A stretch of DNA of 64,000 bases from Mesostigma viride (Eukaryota > Streptophyta > Mesostigmatophyceae > Mesostigmatales > Mesostigmataceae), in the NCBI GenBank assembly GCA_009746045.1, contig RPFO01000392.1, positions 2,337,745 to 2,401,744 on the forward strand, written 5' to 3'. The number at the start of each line of letters is the position of its first letter. Positions within the stretch are counted from its first letter, which is position 1. This document shows, one piece after another, positions 15,258 through 26,114 of this stretch. A program made the position numbers and the translations under genes. The notes beneath the pieces were generated by a model, which saw only the letters and a list, made by a program, of their open reading frames with translations, searched no databases and was not told the DNA's origin.

Positions 15258-16156
15258 TTGAGCTGTCCTCTGCTAAAATGGCAGACGAGGCGGTATTGTA
15301 GCGGCTATCCTCAGGGGCAATAACCTCCACCTGCAGACTTCTACCCTGCATTCTAGCCATGGGCCGCGGGGCCTGTGGGGAGAAAACAGGAGCATGCCCC
15401 TTCAGGAAAGTGCTTATCGCAGACGGCAGCCCATTTCTCCTTGTCTAGATATATGCATCCGGGCGCGGAGTACAGATAATCCCATCTGGAAGGCCTGCAT
15501 CCTCAAGCAATTGTGTCGTGCATAGGTCCGGGTTAGAGCTACACCGAGCCACGAGTCACCGCGAGGTAGCCATGGCTGACGGCAGAGCTAATTACTTTCA
15601 CGTTTGGGCACCAAATTCCGCCGTGAAGATCACAATCGCTTTGTCTTTCTAAGACGCACACGCTGATATATTTTCACGAAGCTATTACGCAATATCATGA
15701 CGAGCTTGAACCGGCTCAGGACTCTACGCAACGCAGCCTGGCGGCTGCGCTACTTAAGCCCTGAAAATACGTCTGCAGCTCCGGCTGCAGCTTCGCCCTC
15801 AGGCCCGGAAGGCAGCGGTGCCACTATGTCGTCGAGCACTGGTGGTCGACCAGGTCCCTCCCGGGCTTGCCTCGCCCTCGGCGTCGCCTTCAGGAGCCCA
15901 AGCGCAGGACTTCGCTCTGGCGAACCTATGTAGATGGTCCGAGCACGACTTTGACGTCGACAGGTTATTTTCAACCTTTATGTAATTGACGTCGACCGGC
16001 CCGGCTTTTTCAACAGCCCCCCGTCAAGATACTGGAACACGTGTTTTATGGGTCGCACGCCTCGCTCCTTGCCCCAGTGTGCCAGCAGCTTGAAGCCAGG
16101 TCACGCCTCCGCAATGGAGTTGACGGGGCCCCGGTTTTCCCACCGCGGACCTGACC
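15258..16156. other. No gene recognised
   Basis: Only short frames without recognisable domains. Part of the sequence between 15690 and 16000 is GC-rich and could be exon-like, but I could not assemble a gene model. Confidence 0.4.
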
Positions 16157-16546
16157 ATGCACCTGCCCGGCTGGTCTCGTCCTCGCCTTCAGCTCGCCGC
16201 ACTCTTCTCAATCCTTAGCTTGCGCTCTGCCGATGACCTCTGGGTCCCCTCCCCCTTGACCAAAGCCACGTTATGCACCCTCCTTAAGGAGGCTATCGAG
16301 CAGCACGTGACCCCCCTCGCTGCAGATGTGGCAGCCATGGGCAGCACGCTGAATGCCGAGGTCCCCGCCATCTCCACCGCCACCTCCACCCTCCTCGCCT
16401 CCATGCACCTCCACCGCCACCGACCACCGCCACCACTGACGCCATGACCGCCCAGCTCCGTGACATCAACAAGCGCCTCCAGGACAACGCCATCGCCATT
16501 GAGTGCCTGCAAAACACCACAGGCCTCACCGCCCAGGCCCGGTGAA
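16157..16546 (+). pseudogene. Possible LINE ORF1 coiled-coil remnant
   Basis: A frame of about 96 residues (LTKATLCTLLKEAIEQHV and following) ends at 16447. The next frame continues with MTAQLRDINKRLQDNAIAIE. Joined, these give a heptad-like helical stretch, as in LINE ORF1 or gag N-termini. It lies about 1 kb upstream of a LINE RT fragment. Assignment is weak and rests on composition and location. Confidence 0.3.
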
Positions 16547-16913
16547 GGACATTGCCGCCAAACCAGCCCCCGCTGGAGTTAACGCCAATCTTGAGCATTG
16601 GCGTGATCCTGATTCGCCATATCTCTGCGATTCCAGCGTCGCCGGAACGGAGCAAGTCCGACAAGTATCGAGAAAGTTATGGGCTTCAGACGTTTCAGGT
16701 CGCGCGCGAGCGCGAGCATTCTGTGTGAGAAGGTCGCACGTGAATATGTCGCTTATCTGAGTGTTGCCGACATATAGCGGGCTGACAGTAGTTCCCATGG
16801 CCGGGCTGGCAGGATTACTGAGCTGAGGCTTCGACGGTATTGGATTAATACCTCGTTATCGCAGGATGTGTGCCGGTCTTATTTTGTGGTTGCCTTCCAC
16901 AGTTTAGCCTAGA

Positions 16914-17534
16914 GTGGACTGTCGATCTCGGAATAACGCAGAAGTCTGTTGCAGATGCCACAATTACTGTGTGGCACCGGGCCTCTCCCGGCAGTGCCAT
17001 CCAGAGGGGTGTGCCTACCATGCTCTGGAGCCGGAGATCGCCCCGGCTGTTCGGAGCGCCTTATTTACGGCGCCATGGTACGGTACGGACCCCCAGGACC
17101 CCGCTGTACTCCACCTAGCTGCACTCCTATATGACGACGCGGGAGTATGTACGTCTCCTCATGGGTGTGGCCCGGACTGCCCTGGTCTGGAGCAGATCGA
17201 GGCGGTGCTGAACGGGCCGCGTATTTTCGCCTTCCTGTCTACACCGGTCTACCGAAAGCGCATCCGGGTTGTCTTTCGGTGTTTTCCGGAGGACTCAGAG
17301 GTCATGTTCGACGGTGAGCCTTGCGACCTCCAGCGAGCTGTCGAATATATGCAGTACGCAGATGACCAGTTTGCCGCGACTTCGTCGTCGCAGCCTCCGG
17401 CGGTGGCTACGGAGGTCCTACCGGCCCTACCTCTTACGGACGTCCCGGAGGATGCGCCCCCTCCGTCCCGTGATCGACCAAGCGTCGGTGTCCGACGACT
17501 CGGCCGGCCACGCCGTCGCCTCGGACGGCTATAG
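16914..17534 (+). CDS. Hypothetical Cys-rich open frame
   Basis: An open frame of about 206 codons without an early ATG. The first 40 residues are Cys-rich (CCRCHNYCVAPG, then QCHPEGC), suggesting a zinc-binding element. Near residue 95 there is a second cluster (CTSPHGCGPDC). The C-terminus is Pro/Arg rich. It ends about 90 bp before a LINE RT fragment and may be part of a mobile element. Function unknown; it may also be an exon of a larger gene. Confidence 0.3.
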   Translation: MDCRSRNNAEVCCRCHNYCVAPGLSRQCHPEGCAYHALEPEIAPAVRSALFTAPWYGTDPQDPAVLHLAALLYDDAGVCTSPHGCGPDCPGLEQIEAVLNGPRIFAFLSTPVYRKRIRVVFRCFPEDSEVMFDGEPCDLQRAVEYMQYADDQFAATSSSQPPAVATEVLPALPLTDVPEDAPPPSRDRPSVGVRRLGRPRRRLGRL

Positions 17535-17624
17535 CCCAGTGGACGACCCGCCTACCCCTGTACCGGCGTCACCGCTGCATGACCGTCGTTCCTGTCCCAA
17601 TTATGGACATCGATTCCTATGGAA

Positions 17625-18400
17625 TCGCGGAAGCTAGACGGCACGGTTTACAGGATGCTCCGACAGGTCCTCAACGTCGGGTTTTCCAAACGCCTGTCGC
17701 CCGTCATTAGAGTCTTTTGTATCAGGGTATGCGCCTCGTATTTCGGAGTTCGGACGAGATTAGGCAGGGTAGGATAGCATTTGTAGGACACCTTGCTCGC
17801 ACCAGCCAGGTCGACACCGCCCGGCTTGGTCTGGCAGGCCCCCAGCGGCTTGGCCAGCGGCCAGGGCGGCATATTCTGACCTGGCCTGGCCCCAAGGGCA
17901 TTCCCAAAAGCCGGGTATAGGGAAACATGTCACGAACTACATCCAGATGTCAACTGCTGGCCAACCAAGAGTGGTCCCAGCCCAGTTTGAATACCGCATC
18001 CACTCTCTCTCCCTTCTTTGGCCTGCCATGCAGAACAAGACGCGATGGCAGAAGATTGTCAAGGCTCACACGCCAGCCCCTGTGGGCAAGCCACCTTGAG
18101 CCCCCCAACGAGGAGGAGGCGTTTTGATGAGTAGTGTAGTTAGGATTTTTCTAGACTAGATAGCTTAGCATTGTTAGGTTAGTTCGATTACACGGCTCCC
18201 TCCACTACACCCATCCATGCATCAAGGAATATGTGCTACATGATCTCCCAACGGAGGCATGTTATAATTTAATTTAATTTTTAATGGAATCGACGGCTAA
18301 GCGCTTAGTGTCGACTACATGATCTCCCAACGGAGGCATGTTATAATTTAATTTAATATCTCCCAACGGAGGACTTCATGTTATAATTTAATTTAAGTTT
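17625..18400 (+). mobile_element. LINE 3' fragment with triplicated tail
   Basis: Starts within the LINE C-terminal region (KLDGTV equivalent) and carries several small insertions that break the frame, for example near 17700-17760 and 17905. The 3' UTR hairpin CTCCCAACGGAG occurs three times in succession (18245-18256, 18314-18325, 18360-18371), each followed by a TTATAATTTAATTTAA-type tail. Two further 5'-truncated copies thus seem to have landed in or next to the tail of the first. Confidence 0.85.
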
Positions 18401-18997
18401 AAGTTTATTTCCAAGTCCGAATTTGGGGCCGTATTTTCACCAGCTGTCTCACTTATTACTTGTTGTCTCACTTACTATCTAGGAATAGTTGTCTCCCTCA
18501 GCACATGGTAGTGGCTACACAATTGCAACTCCACATAAAGAACGACCCGACAACAGGAATAAGATGACAGCAGGAAGATAATGAGCTACCATGGTCTGGA
18601 TTTTCCAAACTTCAGCTTTGCGCTGGTTGCATCTCATTGATTATACCAGCTTGAGCGTGCAGCCACGAAGTCATATGAGGAATTCTTACGGCTTGACCCC
18701 TGAAAAGGGGCACTTGATTACTCCATAAAATGGATGTGAGACGCAACTAATGACACACTTAGTAGGCATCAACCCCATGCTTCATCGCACGCATGCTAAC
18801 CCATAGACTTGTCACATTGTGGACACAGAATCTGAAACATTTCAGATGAGGGCGGAACTGCGCCCGCATGTGCAACATGAGTTGAAAATGCATCAGCCAC
18901 TGCAAGTCACGTGAGTGCTCGTGATTTCCTTGCGCAGCGTCACCGCTCACATGGTGAAATTATGCTATGGGCTCGCACCCCTGCACATCGTGTGTCT
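18401..18997 (-). other. 3' UTR and flank of the selenoprotein H gene
   Basis: Downstream of the selenoprotein stop codon on the minus strand, where a SECIS element must lie if the TGA is decoded. I inspected it by eye for a kink-turn quartet with an AA apical bulge and did not find a convincing one. A short perfect hairpin, ATCTGAAA/TTTCAGAT, is at about 18829-18846, and a CCCC/GGGG hairpin is near 18697-18711. No other gene seen. Confidence 0.4.
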
Positions 18998-19671
18998 TCA
19001 CTTTGCCTTCAGCTTCTCCACGACCTTGGCTCCTATGTCGTCCATGTCAAGCGCCTTCAAGGCTGGGAATGGCCGCTTCAAGTCCAACAAGGAAACCACC
19101 GCCTCGTCTCCCACGCGGACCTGTTGGAATTAAGAAAAGAATTGCGCACGACGGACGAGAAAGCATATTGGCAGAGACATATTTTTTAACCTGCGAATAC
19201 CACGTCGCGGGTCGCAACCAGAGCTCGGCGATAATCGCGCCCCAGCGAGCCCGATAAGCCAGACATAACACGTCCAGAATCTCCTTACCATTGCACAGCA
19301 ATGCATAAATCTTACGGCTTGTAAGTTCAAAAACCTGTAGACGGAACCCTTGAGGAGCCTCTGTAACGTTGAAAATTACTCTAGATGTCATAACTGCACT
19401 TCGTAATCGTTACCTCGAAACATCCGCGACGAGGGGGTACTTCATTAATAACAACCTCCACGCGGCTTCCAACATCCGATTCTTTAATGTATTTTTCCAA
19501 CTTTACCGCCCTCGTTTTGAATGCACCTCACTGCTTGCATGCCTCGACCGTGACACGCGACTTAGTACCGGCGACGCTCGGCCCTGTCTTAGCCGTTTCG
19601 GCCGAATTTTCCTTAGGCCTTTTAGCAGGTGCCTCGCCTTCTTTGGCAGCAGGTTTCCGTTTGGGAGCCAT
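18998..19671 (-). CDS. Selenoprotein H, in-frame TGA (Sec) at codon 48, two exons
   Basis: Minus-strand gene missed by ordinary gene callers because of a TGA and an intron. Exon 1 is 19414-19671 (86 codons, ATG at 19671); exon 2 is 18998-19120 (40 codons plus TGA stop). The 293-bp phase-0 intron has GTAACG and a pyrimidine-rich AATTCCAACAG acceptor. The product is 126 residues. Residues 1-40 are basic (MAPKRKPAAKEGEAPAKRPK), matching the nucleolar/AT-hook-like head of the family. Next come VTVEACKQ-U (a CxxU redox motif at 45-48), PPRRGCFE at the intron, then VRVGDEAVVSLLDLKR and LKALDMD. SelH is a thioredoxin-fold nuclear redox protein. The TGA (19528-19530) sits where Sec is known in the family, with conserved sequence on both sides. 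Cys homologues also exist, so a pseudogene is the alternative; I consider it unlikely. Confidence 0.88.
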
Positions 19672-19854
19672 TCGTTTATGCTGACAACACAGCGCGACTC
19701 AGAAACGATACTCGTTAATGGCTGCCGTGTCCAACAAAAGCGATTTGAGTTGTTTTTACGGGAACTCTTTTACGGTGGGAGGGGGCCATTAGGTCGGATC
19801 AAGCAGACCAAGTCCACGTCATGCACGTTTCAACGGTTGGCCGTTTCCTACGGT

Positions 19855-19985
19855 TAGCTGTATCAAGTAATGTGCGTGTTTGCAACTTACCCGTTGAAAC
19901 TCAACGGCGGAGGAAATTTTCGGAAGAACCTCACCCTTGTGCTTGCAGATTAGGGACCAATTCGGTGGATGTATCAGGGATGTAT
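19855..19985 (+). repeat. Dispersed repeat, copy 1 (partner at 61895-62040)
   Basis: About 110-130 bp shares long blocks with the minus strand of 61895-62040, such as CAACTTACCCGTTGAAACTC. Differences fall so that both copies can encode YQV.CV.ATYPLKLNG followed by FRK, which hints at an old mobile-element coding fragment, but the sample is small. It lies about 190 bp upstream of the selenoprotein H start codon. Confidence 0.55.
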
Positions 19986-21085
19986 GGATGTATGGATGGA
20001 TTGACGGATTTATCCCCTAGCTACCTACGTGTACAGTACATGAAAGACCATCGGGCATCCTGTGGCCCGTACGCCGTAAATTTTCGTACATTTCCGTTAT
20101 CGACTCGTGATCGCAGGTGTCATTTTCGCCTTTTCCCGTTGGGCCCAAGTCGACGGAATTTGGAGATCGTACAGGATTCCGTGCGTGGTTGGACCAAGGA
20201 CGCTGTGTCTTGGGCGGCTGACGGAGATCATTGGTTCAGTGGGATACTATTGGCGTTAACTGTCTGGCATCTTTAATCACTGTGACTACCGCCGTACCAT
20301 GGAACGTATTGCGCAGCACAAATTTGGACCGCAAACGCGGCTCAGCCTTGCCCGCCGAGCCACGCGGATGCACAGGCCGTGGCCCGTGGGGCGCATACGT
20401 ATGGGCCGTTGTTTGGCTAGCACACATGGGGACTCGCGACATCCAGCTAGCATCGCGATGGCCACGCCAGCTGGTTCGCGTCGGAGCACGCCAGCTGGAT
20501 TGCCTAATGGCGAATCTGAACCTTTGCGCCTCCAGTTCAGCCACAAGTTTCTCTTGAATGGATTTGTACCAGCCAGCGGGGGTGCAAGATCTAGTTCAAT
20601 TAACGTCATTCTCTCTGGCAGTTAGATCCGGAATTACTTAAACTGAACTCAAGTGTAGAAGAATCTGATTAGCGAATTTTCACTGACATCGCTAGCTCGC
20701 CTCGGGCAATCCTGCCGCGCCCGTCTCTGGGGCCTGGGCGCGCTTCGAATCTTGCTGCTTCTATGATATTCTATGATATTTGGGGCAATTGCCAATTGAA
20801 GTCCTGCTCAGTCAGCAACCTGGTCAGCAAAACCACGTGACGCCTGGAAAGTGGACACGCGCGCAGGCTTGTTGCGCACCTGGCGGCCAGCTGACGGTGG
20901 TACTTTCCGGCAGTTCGGAAAACGACCTGCTGGCGTGGACATTTCAGAATTGGCCACGAGGACCAGGTTTGCAGTTTGGTCCAGCCCGTTGCGCTCACAC
21001 TAGGCCACGTTTCCGCAAGCCAGCGGTACGTGGCACCTTATAACGTGGCGCCTTGTAGCATGCTGGCACCTGGTAGCCAACCAGC
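19986..21085. other. Intergenic, no gene recognised
   Basis: Between divergent SelH and RRM genes. Short frames only. A 27-bp stretch (CTTTGCGCCTC.AGTTCAG and following, about 20522-20546) recurs near 54373-54399, readable on the minus strand as LVAELEAQR in both; too short to interpret. Confidence 0.4.
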
Positions 21086-21093
21086 TATAAAAA
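21086..21093 (+). promoter_or_regulatory. TATA box of the RRM protein gene
   Basis: TATAAAAA 141 bp before the ATG at 21234, with no competing ATG in the same frame in between. Position is right for a TATA-driven promoter with a ~110-bp leader. Confidence 0.5.
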
Positions 21094-21233
21094 CACGAAG
21101 TCCTCACCAACCGGCGGCAACGTTGTGTCAATTTGAGTTAGCCATTCAACCGAGTTTCCTTACCCCAGTCGAGCGAGCCCAAGCTCAGCGCAGTGATACC
21201 GAGATTTTAATCATACTCAGTACCTGAGAAGCC

Positions 21234-22076
21234 ATGGCTCCTTCATTCAAGCTCTTGCTGAAGTCGTCGGTACTGGGCAGCAACATTGCCGAGCCAGTGA
21301 AGCTAGGGCAAGGAAAGGGGGCCAGCAAGGCCAAAGGAACCAATGTCCTTGGGGCTAGCTTTTCGCAGCCGAATGCGGCGTCCTCCGCACGCTCTCAGAG
21401 GACGTCTTTCGAAGTAGTAAACAATGTGGTGAAGTTTGCTGCTCGCGGGACTGCGGCGGTGTCCGCACTATCTGGGCGTGACGACAGTCGCTGTCGTGTT
21501 GCTCCCCGTCCTTCTCTTGATGGCTATGCTACCTCTCAATCCAACGTTGAGGTGCCCCTTGACAACCGAACCGTTGTCGTGAAGAATGTCCATTACGACA
21601 TTTCGGAGCATGAAATGATGGAGCATCTGAAGTCACTTGGCGCTTTCCCGATTGCGATCGTCTATGCTTTCAACACCGCTGGAGCTTTCCGCGGGACCGC
21701 CTTCGTGAAGTTTTCCACCCTCCAGGAAGCCAAATTCGCCATGGCCGCTGCGGATGGTGTGGAGGTCAACGGCAGAAATTGGCATGCTGAGATGTACAGT
21801 AAGGACTATGTCCCCAGCAAGGCGACCCCTGCCTCGCTGGACGTACGCGGCAGCTTGTGCTCTGCGCTGGAGCTCGCCGACGCGGTTCTCGCTAGTGTCA
21901 AGGCCAAAGCATCCCTCCCATCCACACCAAGTGGTGAGGAGCGCCCACGGCGCTTCGCGGCCAGCCCAGCCAGCACCGCGGGCAAGACTTCTCCCTATGT
22001 GCCTGCGCGCCAGCCCAAGGGCCCTGATGGCACCAGGGGCTTCAGCATTGTCAGGACCCTACAAATGGCATTCTAA
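21234..22076 (+). CDS. RRM RNA-binding protein with LARP6/SUZ-C-like C-terminal motif
   Basis: Single-exon gene of 280 residues, start in a GCCATGGCT context. Residues 112-192 form one RNA recognition motif: RNP2-like TVVVKNV (113-119) and RNP1-like RGTAFVKF (153-160), with the expected spacing. Residues 1-110 are Ser/Ala-rich and of low complexity. The C-terminus contains ARQPKGPDGTRGFSIVR (258-274), similar to the GPDGTRGF box (SUZ-C) that ends La-related protein 6. The La motif that precedes the RRM in LARP6 is absent, so this may be a truncated LARP6 relative or an independent RRM protein. It likely binds mRNA; target unknown. TATA box upstream, AATAAA and TGTAA downstream support a functional unit. 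Confidence 0.85.
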   Translation: MAPSFKLLLKSSVLGSNIAEPVKLGQGKGASKAKGTNVLGASFSQPNAASSARSQRTSFEVVNNVVKFAARGTAAVSALSGRDDSRCRVAPRPSLDGYATSQSNVEVPLDNRTVVVKNVHYDISEHEMMEHLKSLGAFPIAIVYAFNTAGAFRGTAFVKFSTLQEAKFAMAAADGVEVNGRNWHAEMYSKDYVPSKATPASLDVRGSLCSALELADAVLASVKAKASLPSTPSGEERPRRFAASPASTAGKTSPYVPARQPKGPDGTRGFSIVRTLQMAF

Positions 22077-22097
22077 GGAGCAGCCAGTGTTTGTCTG

Positions 22098-22168
22098 AAT
22101 AAAGGGGGTTGGGAGATTTTTTCGAGCAAAACCTTGGAAACTAAAACAGAAATACTGTGGACTTGTAA
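22098..22168 (+). terminator. Poly(A) signals of the RRM gene
   Basis: AATAAA at 22098-22103, 20 bp after the stop codon, and TGTAA at 22164-22168. TGTAA is the usual green-algal signal and lies at a plausible UTR length, so it is the more likely one. Confidence 0.5.
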
Positions 22169-22990
22169 ATATATGCATGTGACCGTGGACATCATCGGTC
22201 TCATTTTTCAGCCAGCTTGGTCCCTGGCTAGATGGATTTGGTGTGCTTTATTTTTTTAATGATGCCACGCTCCTCAGAAAAGGCGAAAGTCTGCTTAGTC
22301 TTTTGTGGGAACAGGCTCCTAGTTGCATCCAAACCTGAAATGCAAACCCTAAGAGGTTTCCCTTGTACATATAACCTAGTCTATTTATTTAACAAATAAT
22401 TTCTTTACAATTCGCACTGTGTATGCATGTGTCCAACAACAATGTAGCCACGTAAAGCTTGGCTTTTACCCATAGAACGGAGAACATGGACGTACAACAT
22501 GATAATGGCTGTGTTCGTTGCTTTTGTCACTTAACAAGCCTGGATGACAATGTGTGTAGTACTTTGAGAGGGAAGCACGTACGAAGTTGTCTGGGCATAG
22601 TTAACCATTTGACATGGGAAGTGCTTAAGTGCACAACACCGCAATACCCGCCAAACTTTGTCTTAATTAAATTATTGTCCACTTTTCGTCCGGCATCTAG
22701 AGCTTTCCCGCCACATGAGAGGCGAAAACAACGAAAACACCCATGGAGGCAAATAATCAGCTAGAGTTCTGAAATGTGCGTCTTTCACATCAAACTTTTC
22801 CCGCGGAGAGCCGGCCGGAAAAGTCTTTCCGACTTGCCCGACTGAGCTGGACGGTATGGACCAATTAATTTCGGTGCAAATTGAGGCAAAAAAGCAATGT
22901 CGGCTGATTTATTGGCGGTGACCTTGATGGAGGCATTTATGCATTATTAACGCTGGAAAATTTTGCTGCACATGCTCCGGGATGTGCGAT
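22169..22990. other. AT-rich intergenic region, no gene recognised
   Basis: Short frames without domains; the longest (about 100 codons at 22459-22764) has no similarity I recognise. Confidence 0.4.
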
Positions 22991-23433
22991 CGCTCATTAA
23001 ACTAAATTAAATTAAATTATAACATGCCTCCGTTGGGAGATCATGTAGCACATATTACAGGTTGGATGGGTGGAGTGGAGGAAGCCGCGTAAGCGAACTA
23101 CCCTAACTCTAAGCTATTAAATTAAATTATAACATGCCTCCGTGGGGAGATCATGTAGCACATATTCCATGATGGATGGGGTGGAGGAAGCCGCGTAATC
23201 GAACTATCCTAACTCTAAGCTATCTAGTCTAGAAAATCCTCACTACACTACTCATCAAAACGCCTCCTCCGCTTGGGGGGAGGGGGCTTGCCCACAGGGT
23301 CGGGCGTGTGCGCCTTGACAATCTTCTTCCACCGCGTCTTGTCCTGCATGGCAGTCATAAGACGGGAGAGAGAGTGGATTAAATTAAATTAAATTAAATT
23401 ATAACATGCCTCCGTGGGGAGGTCATGTAGCAC
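22991..23433 (-). mobile_element. Three nested LINE 3' ends, head to tail
   Basis: Three minus-strand LINE ends in a row (about 22991-23115, 23116-23372, 23373-23433). Each shows the hairpin region (for example CCTCCGTTGGGAGATCATG, or its CCTCCGTGGGGAG variant), the GTAGCACAT block and an ATTAAATTAAATTATAAC tail. The middle one also keeps the C-terminal codons (KPPP..KRRRRF). The pattern suggests repeated insertion into the A/T-rich tail of an earlier copy. Confidence 0.85.
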
Positions 23434-24320
23434 ATGATGATGCATGATTTCCTGGCCGTCTTCGACGCCCGGGGCAGCCGACAGCAGTTACACGCCATTC
23501 CGCCGCCGGGTGACATTTCAGTGATCCTCCGTGGTGTCGCTGCCAAGTATCGCCTGGCTGCCCGCACGCTCCCCACCTTGCCTCCGCGCCGGCAGCTTGC
23601 TGTCCACCGTCACGCACCGACAGTAGTCGCCGCCAGGCAGATGCTCCGCCGCAACAGAGATCCGATCGCCAAACCTGGGCTGCAGCCTGCAAGCAGCTCT
23701 GAGGGTCGCCTACGAGCAGGCTGAGAAGGCAGATGCTCAGCAGATGGTCAAGGACCTGCGCAGCTGCCAGCAGAAGCACGACGGCAAGGGGGCCTGGTTC
23801 TGGTACAAGCGCCTCGGGCACCCGGACGGCCTCGGCCGGCCCACCGCCACGACGTCCCCGGCGCCCCAGCCAAGCGGCTTCGTACCTGGGCCACGGCCAC
23901 GGCCGAGGTCGTGGGGACAGCTGCGACGCCCCCACCCCTGCTCCCAGCCGCCGCCGCCCGCCCGGCCGCCGTGGCCGGCCCCGCTGGGCCCCCGGCCCCG
24001 CCTCGGTCAGCGGCGGACTACCTAGTCCCCCCGCTGGTCGGCCCACTTGGCGACCCGTCTGACATGCCTCCTTTCACCTCTCGCGAGGTCACGGAGGCGG
24101 TCCAGCGCCTGCGTTATGACGCAGCCACCGGCTCTGACGAGATTCCTGCCGCAGTTGTAAAACTTGCAGCCGAATTCGAGGACACAGGTGTTATGCTGCT
24201 CTTCCGGGACTAGATAGACTAGACCGGTAGGACTGTTTGCACCCATCCATCCATCCATCGGGGTTAAATGCTTCGTGACTCCCCAACGGGAGCACGAGTC
24301 TAATTAATTAATTAATTAAT
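23434..24320 (+). mobile_element. LINE internal segment upstream of RT, with a different 3' tail family
   Basis: Frames here give VKDLRSCQQKHDGKGAWFWY and then PPFTSREVTEAVQRLRYDAA and GSDEIPAAVVK, the block that opens many LINE RT domains. This is the only piece in the window that reaches upstream of the copy at 12514. From about 24190 it passes into a short 3' UTR ending CTCCCCAACGGGAG (24279-24292) and (TAAT)n, a variant of the LINE tail. Frame changes and the direct jump from RT start to 3' UTR mark it as an internally deleted or chimeric copy. Confidence 0.7.
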
Positions 24321-25768
24321 GTAGCACATATTCCATGATGGATGGGGTGGAGGAAGCCGCGTGATCGAACTATCCTAACTCTAAGCTATCTAGAAAATCC
24401 TAACTACACTACTCATCAAATCGCCTCCTCCGCTTGGGGGGAGGTGGCTTGCCCACAGGGTCGGGCGTGTGCGCCTTGACAATCTTCTTCCACCGCGTCT
24501 TGTCCTGCATGGCAGTCCCGAAAGACGGGAGAGAGAGTGGATGCGGTGCTCAAACTGGGCTGGGACCCCGGACCACTAGGTCGTCCAGCAACATCTGAAC
24601 GTAGTTCGTGACAGGTTTCCCTACCCTTTTGGGAATGTCCTCGGGGCCAGGCCAGGTCAGAATGTGCCGCCCTGGCTGGCCAAGCCGCTGGGTGGGGGCC
24701 GGCCAGACCAAGGGTGGTGTCGACCTGGCTGGTGCGGGCAAGTCAAGGTGTCCTACAAATGCTATCCTACGCTGCCTAATCTCGTCCGAAACACGAGGCA
24801 TGCCATGATACAAAGACTCTGATGACGGACGCTCGGAAAAAACTACGTTAAGGACCTGTCGGAGCATCCTGTAAACCGTGCCGTCTAGCCTAGCTGCCAG
24901 TTTGGGTGTGAGTGTCCAGGCCTCGGCGCCATACGTGAGCACCGTGAGGACGAGGACCTTGAAGAGCATGCGCTTGCGGTGCCCGCCCAGGCCCTTCGAG
25001 CGCCAGTAGGGTGTGATCGAGCGAACGGAGCTTGGCCCAGGCAAGGCCGATGCGGGTGTCCACATCGTCGGCGGTGTCAGGAAGCCAGCTCCCCAACAGC
25101 TTGAAGCGGTCGCGGAACGGGACCTCCGTCCCGTCGAGCAGGCGCGGCAGCGGTGGTTTACTGGAGGCCCCAATCACCATCGCCTCGGTTTTGACACTAA
25201 TCTCCAACCCTACCCCCCGCGCCTCCAGGCCCAGGCAGTCCAGCCAGGTCTGAATGTGCTCGGGGCTCTCGATGAGGGTGGTGTCATCCGCATAAATCAG
25301 GTCGGCAAGGCGGTAACCAGGTCTCAGGTATGGGGACAGGACACAACCTTGCCACACCCCGTGGCAAGAGAGTGGATGCCGTACTCAAACTGGGCTGGGA
25401 CCACTAGGTCGTCCAGCAACATCTGGGTGTAGTTCGTGACAGGTTTCCCTACCCTTTTGGGAATGCCCTCGGGGCCAGGCCAGGTCAGAATGTTCAAAAT
25501 GAACTCTAAGCTATATCTAGTCTAGAAAAGCCTATCTACGCTACTCATCAAAACGGCTCCTCCTCTTGGGGGGAGGCGGCTTGCCCACAGGGGCTGGCGT
25601 GTGAGCCTTGACAATCTTCTGCCACCGTTTCTTGTCCTGCATGGCAGTCCAGAGAAGGGAGAGAGAGGGGATGCAGCACTCAAACTGGGCTGGGACCACT
25701 AGGTTGTCCAGCAACATCTGGGTATAGGTCATGGCATGTTTCCCTACCCATTTAGGAATGTTCTCGAT
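24321..25768 (-). mobile_element. LINE fragments, minus strand (three pieces)
   Basis: Piece 1 (24321-25370) runs from the 3' UTR up to the CVLSPY block and includes LIYADDTTLI and the C-terminal region, with a stop/frame change near 25010. Piece 2 (about 25371-25495) is a short C-terminal segment. Piece 3 (25496-25768) covers the end of the ORF plus the 3' UTR start. Two more 5'-truncated copies are stacked on an older one; none is functional. Confidence 0.85.
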
Positions 25769-26114
25769 CGCTCATGATATTTTTTTTTTCTATTTTACCG
25801 ACGTGCTGCAAGTTGAAAAAAATATTCGCGTGGGGGTGGGTACGAGCCTGCCGACCCTTTTGCAGGCTGCTGTCCGCAGAAGCAAAAAAGTACACCATCG
25901 CGGTAGCCCAGCCACCACTGGGTTCGCGTGTGATAAGAGCGAATTTCTCTTCTTTGGTAAGTCTAATTTAGCGTTACCACGAGCTTTTCCCGAAAAATTT
26001 TCAGTTCGGTATATTTCCTCGTTAAATCTGCTAGTGGGTGCTTCGGAGCTCTAAAAACCCTGAAATCCACCGCCCCCCCCCTCCCCGATGCTTCATTGTA
26101 TTGCTCAGATCATC

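Noticed and set aside
19047-19391. 114-codon minus-strand frame as an independent gene
   Set aside because: It is mostly the SelH intron (19121-19413) plus exon 2 in the wrong frame.
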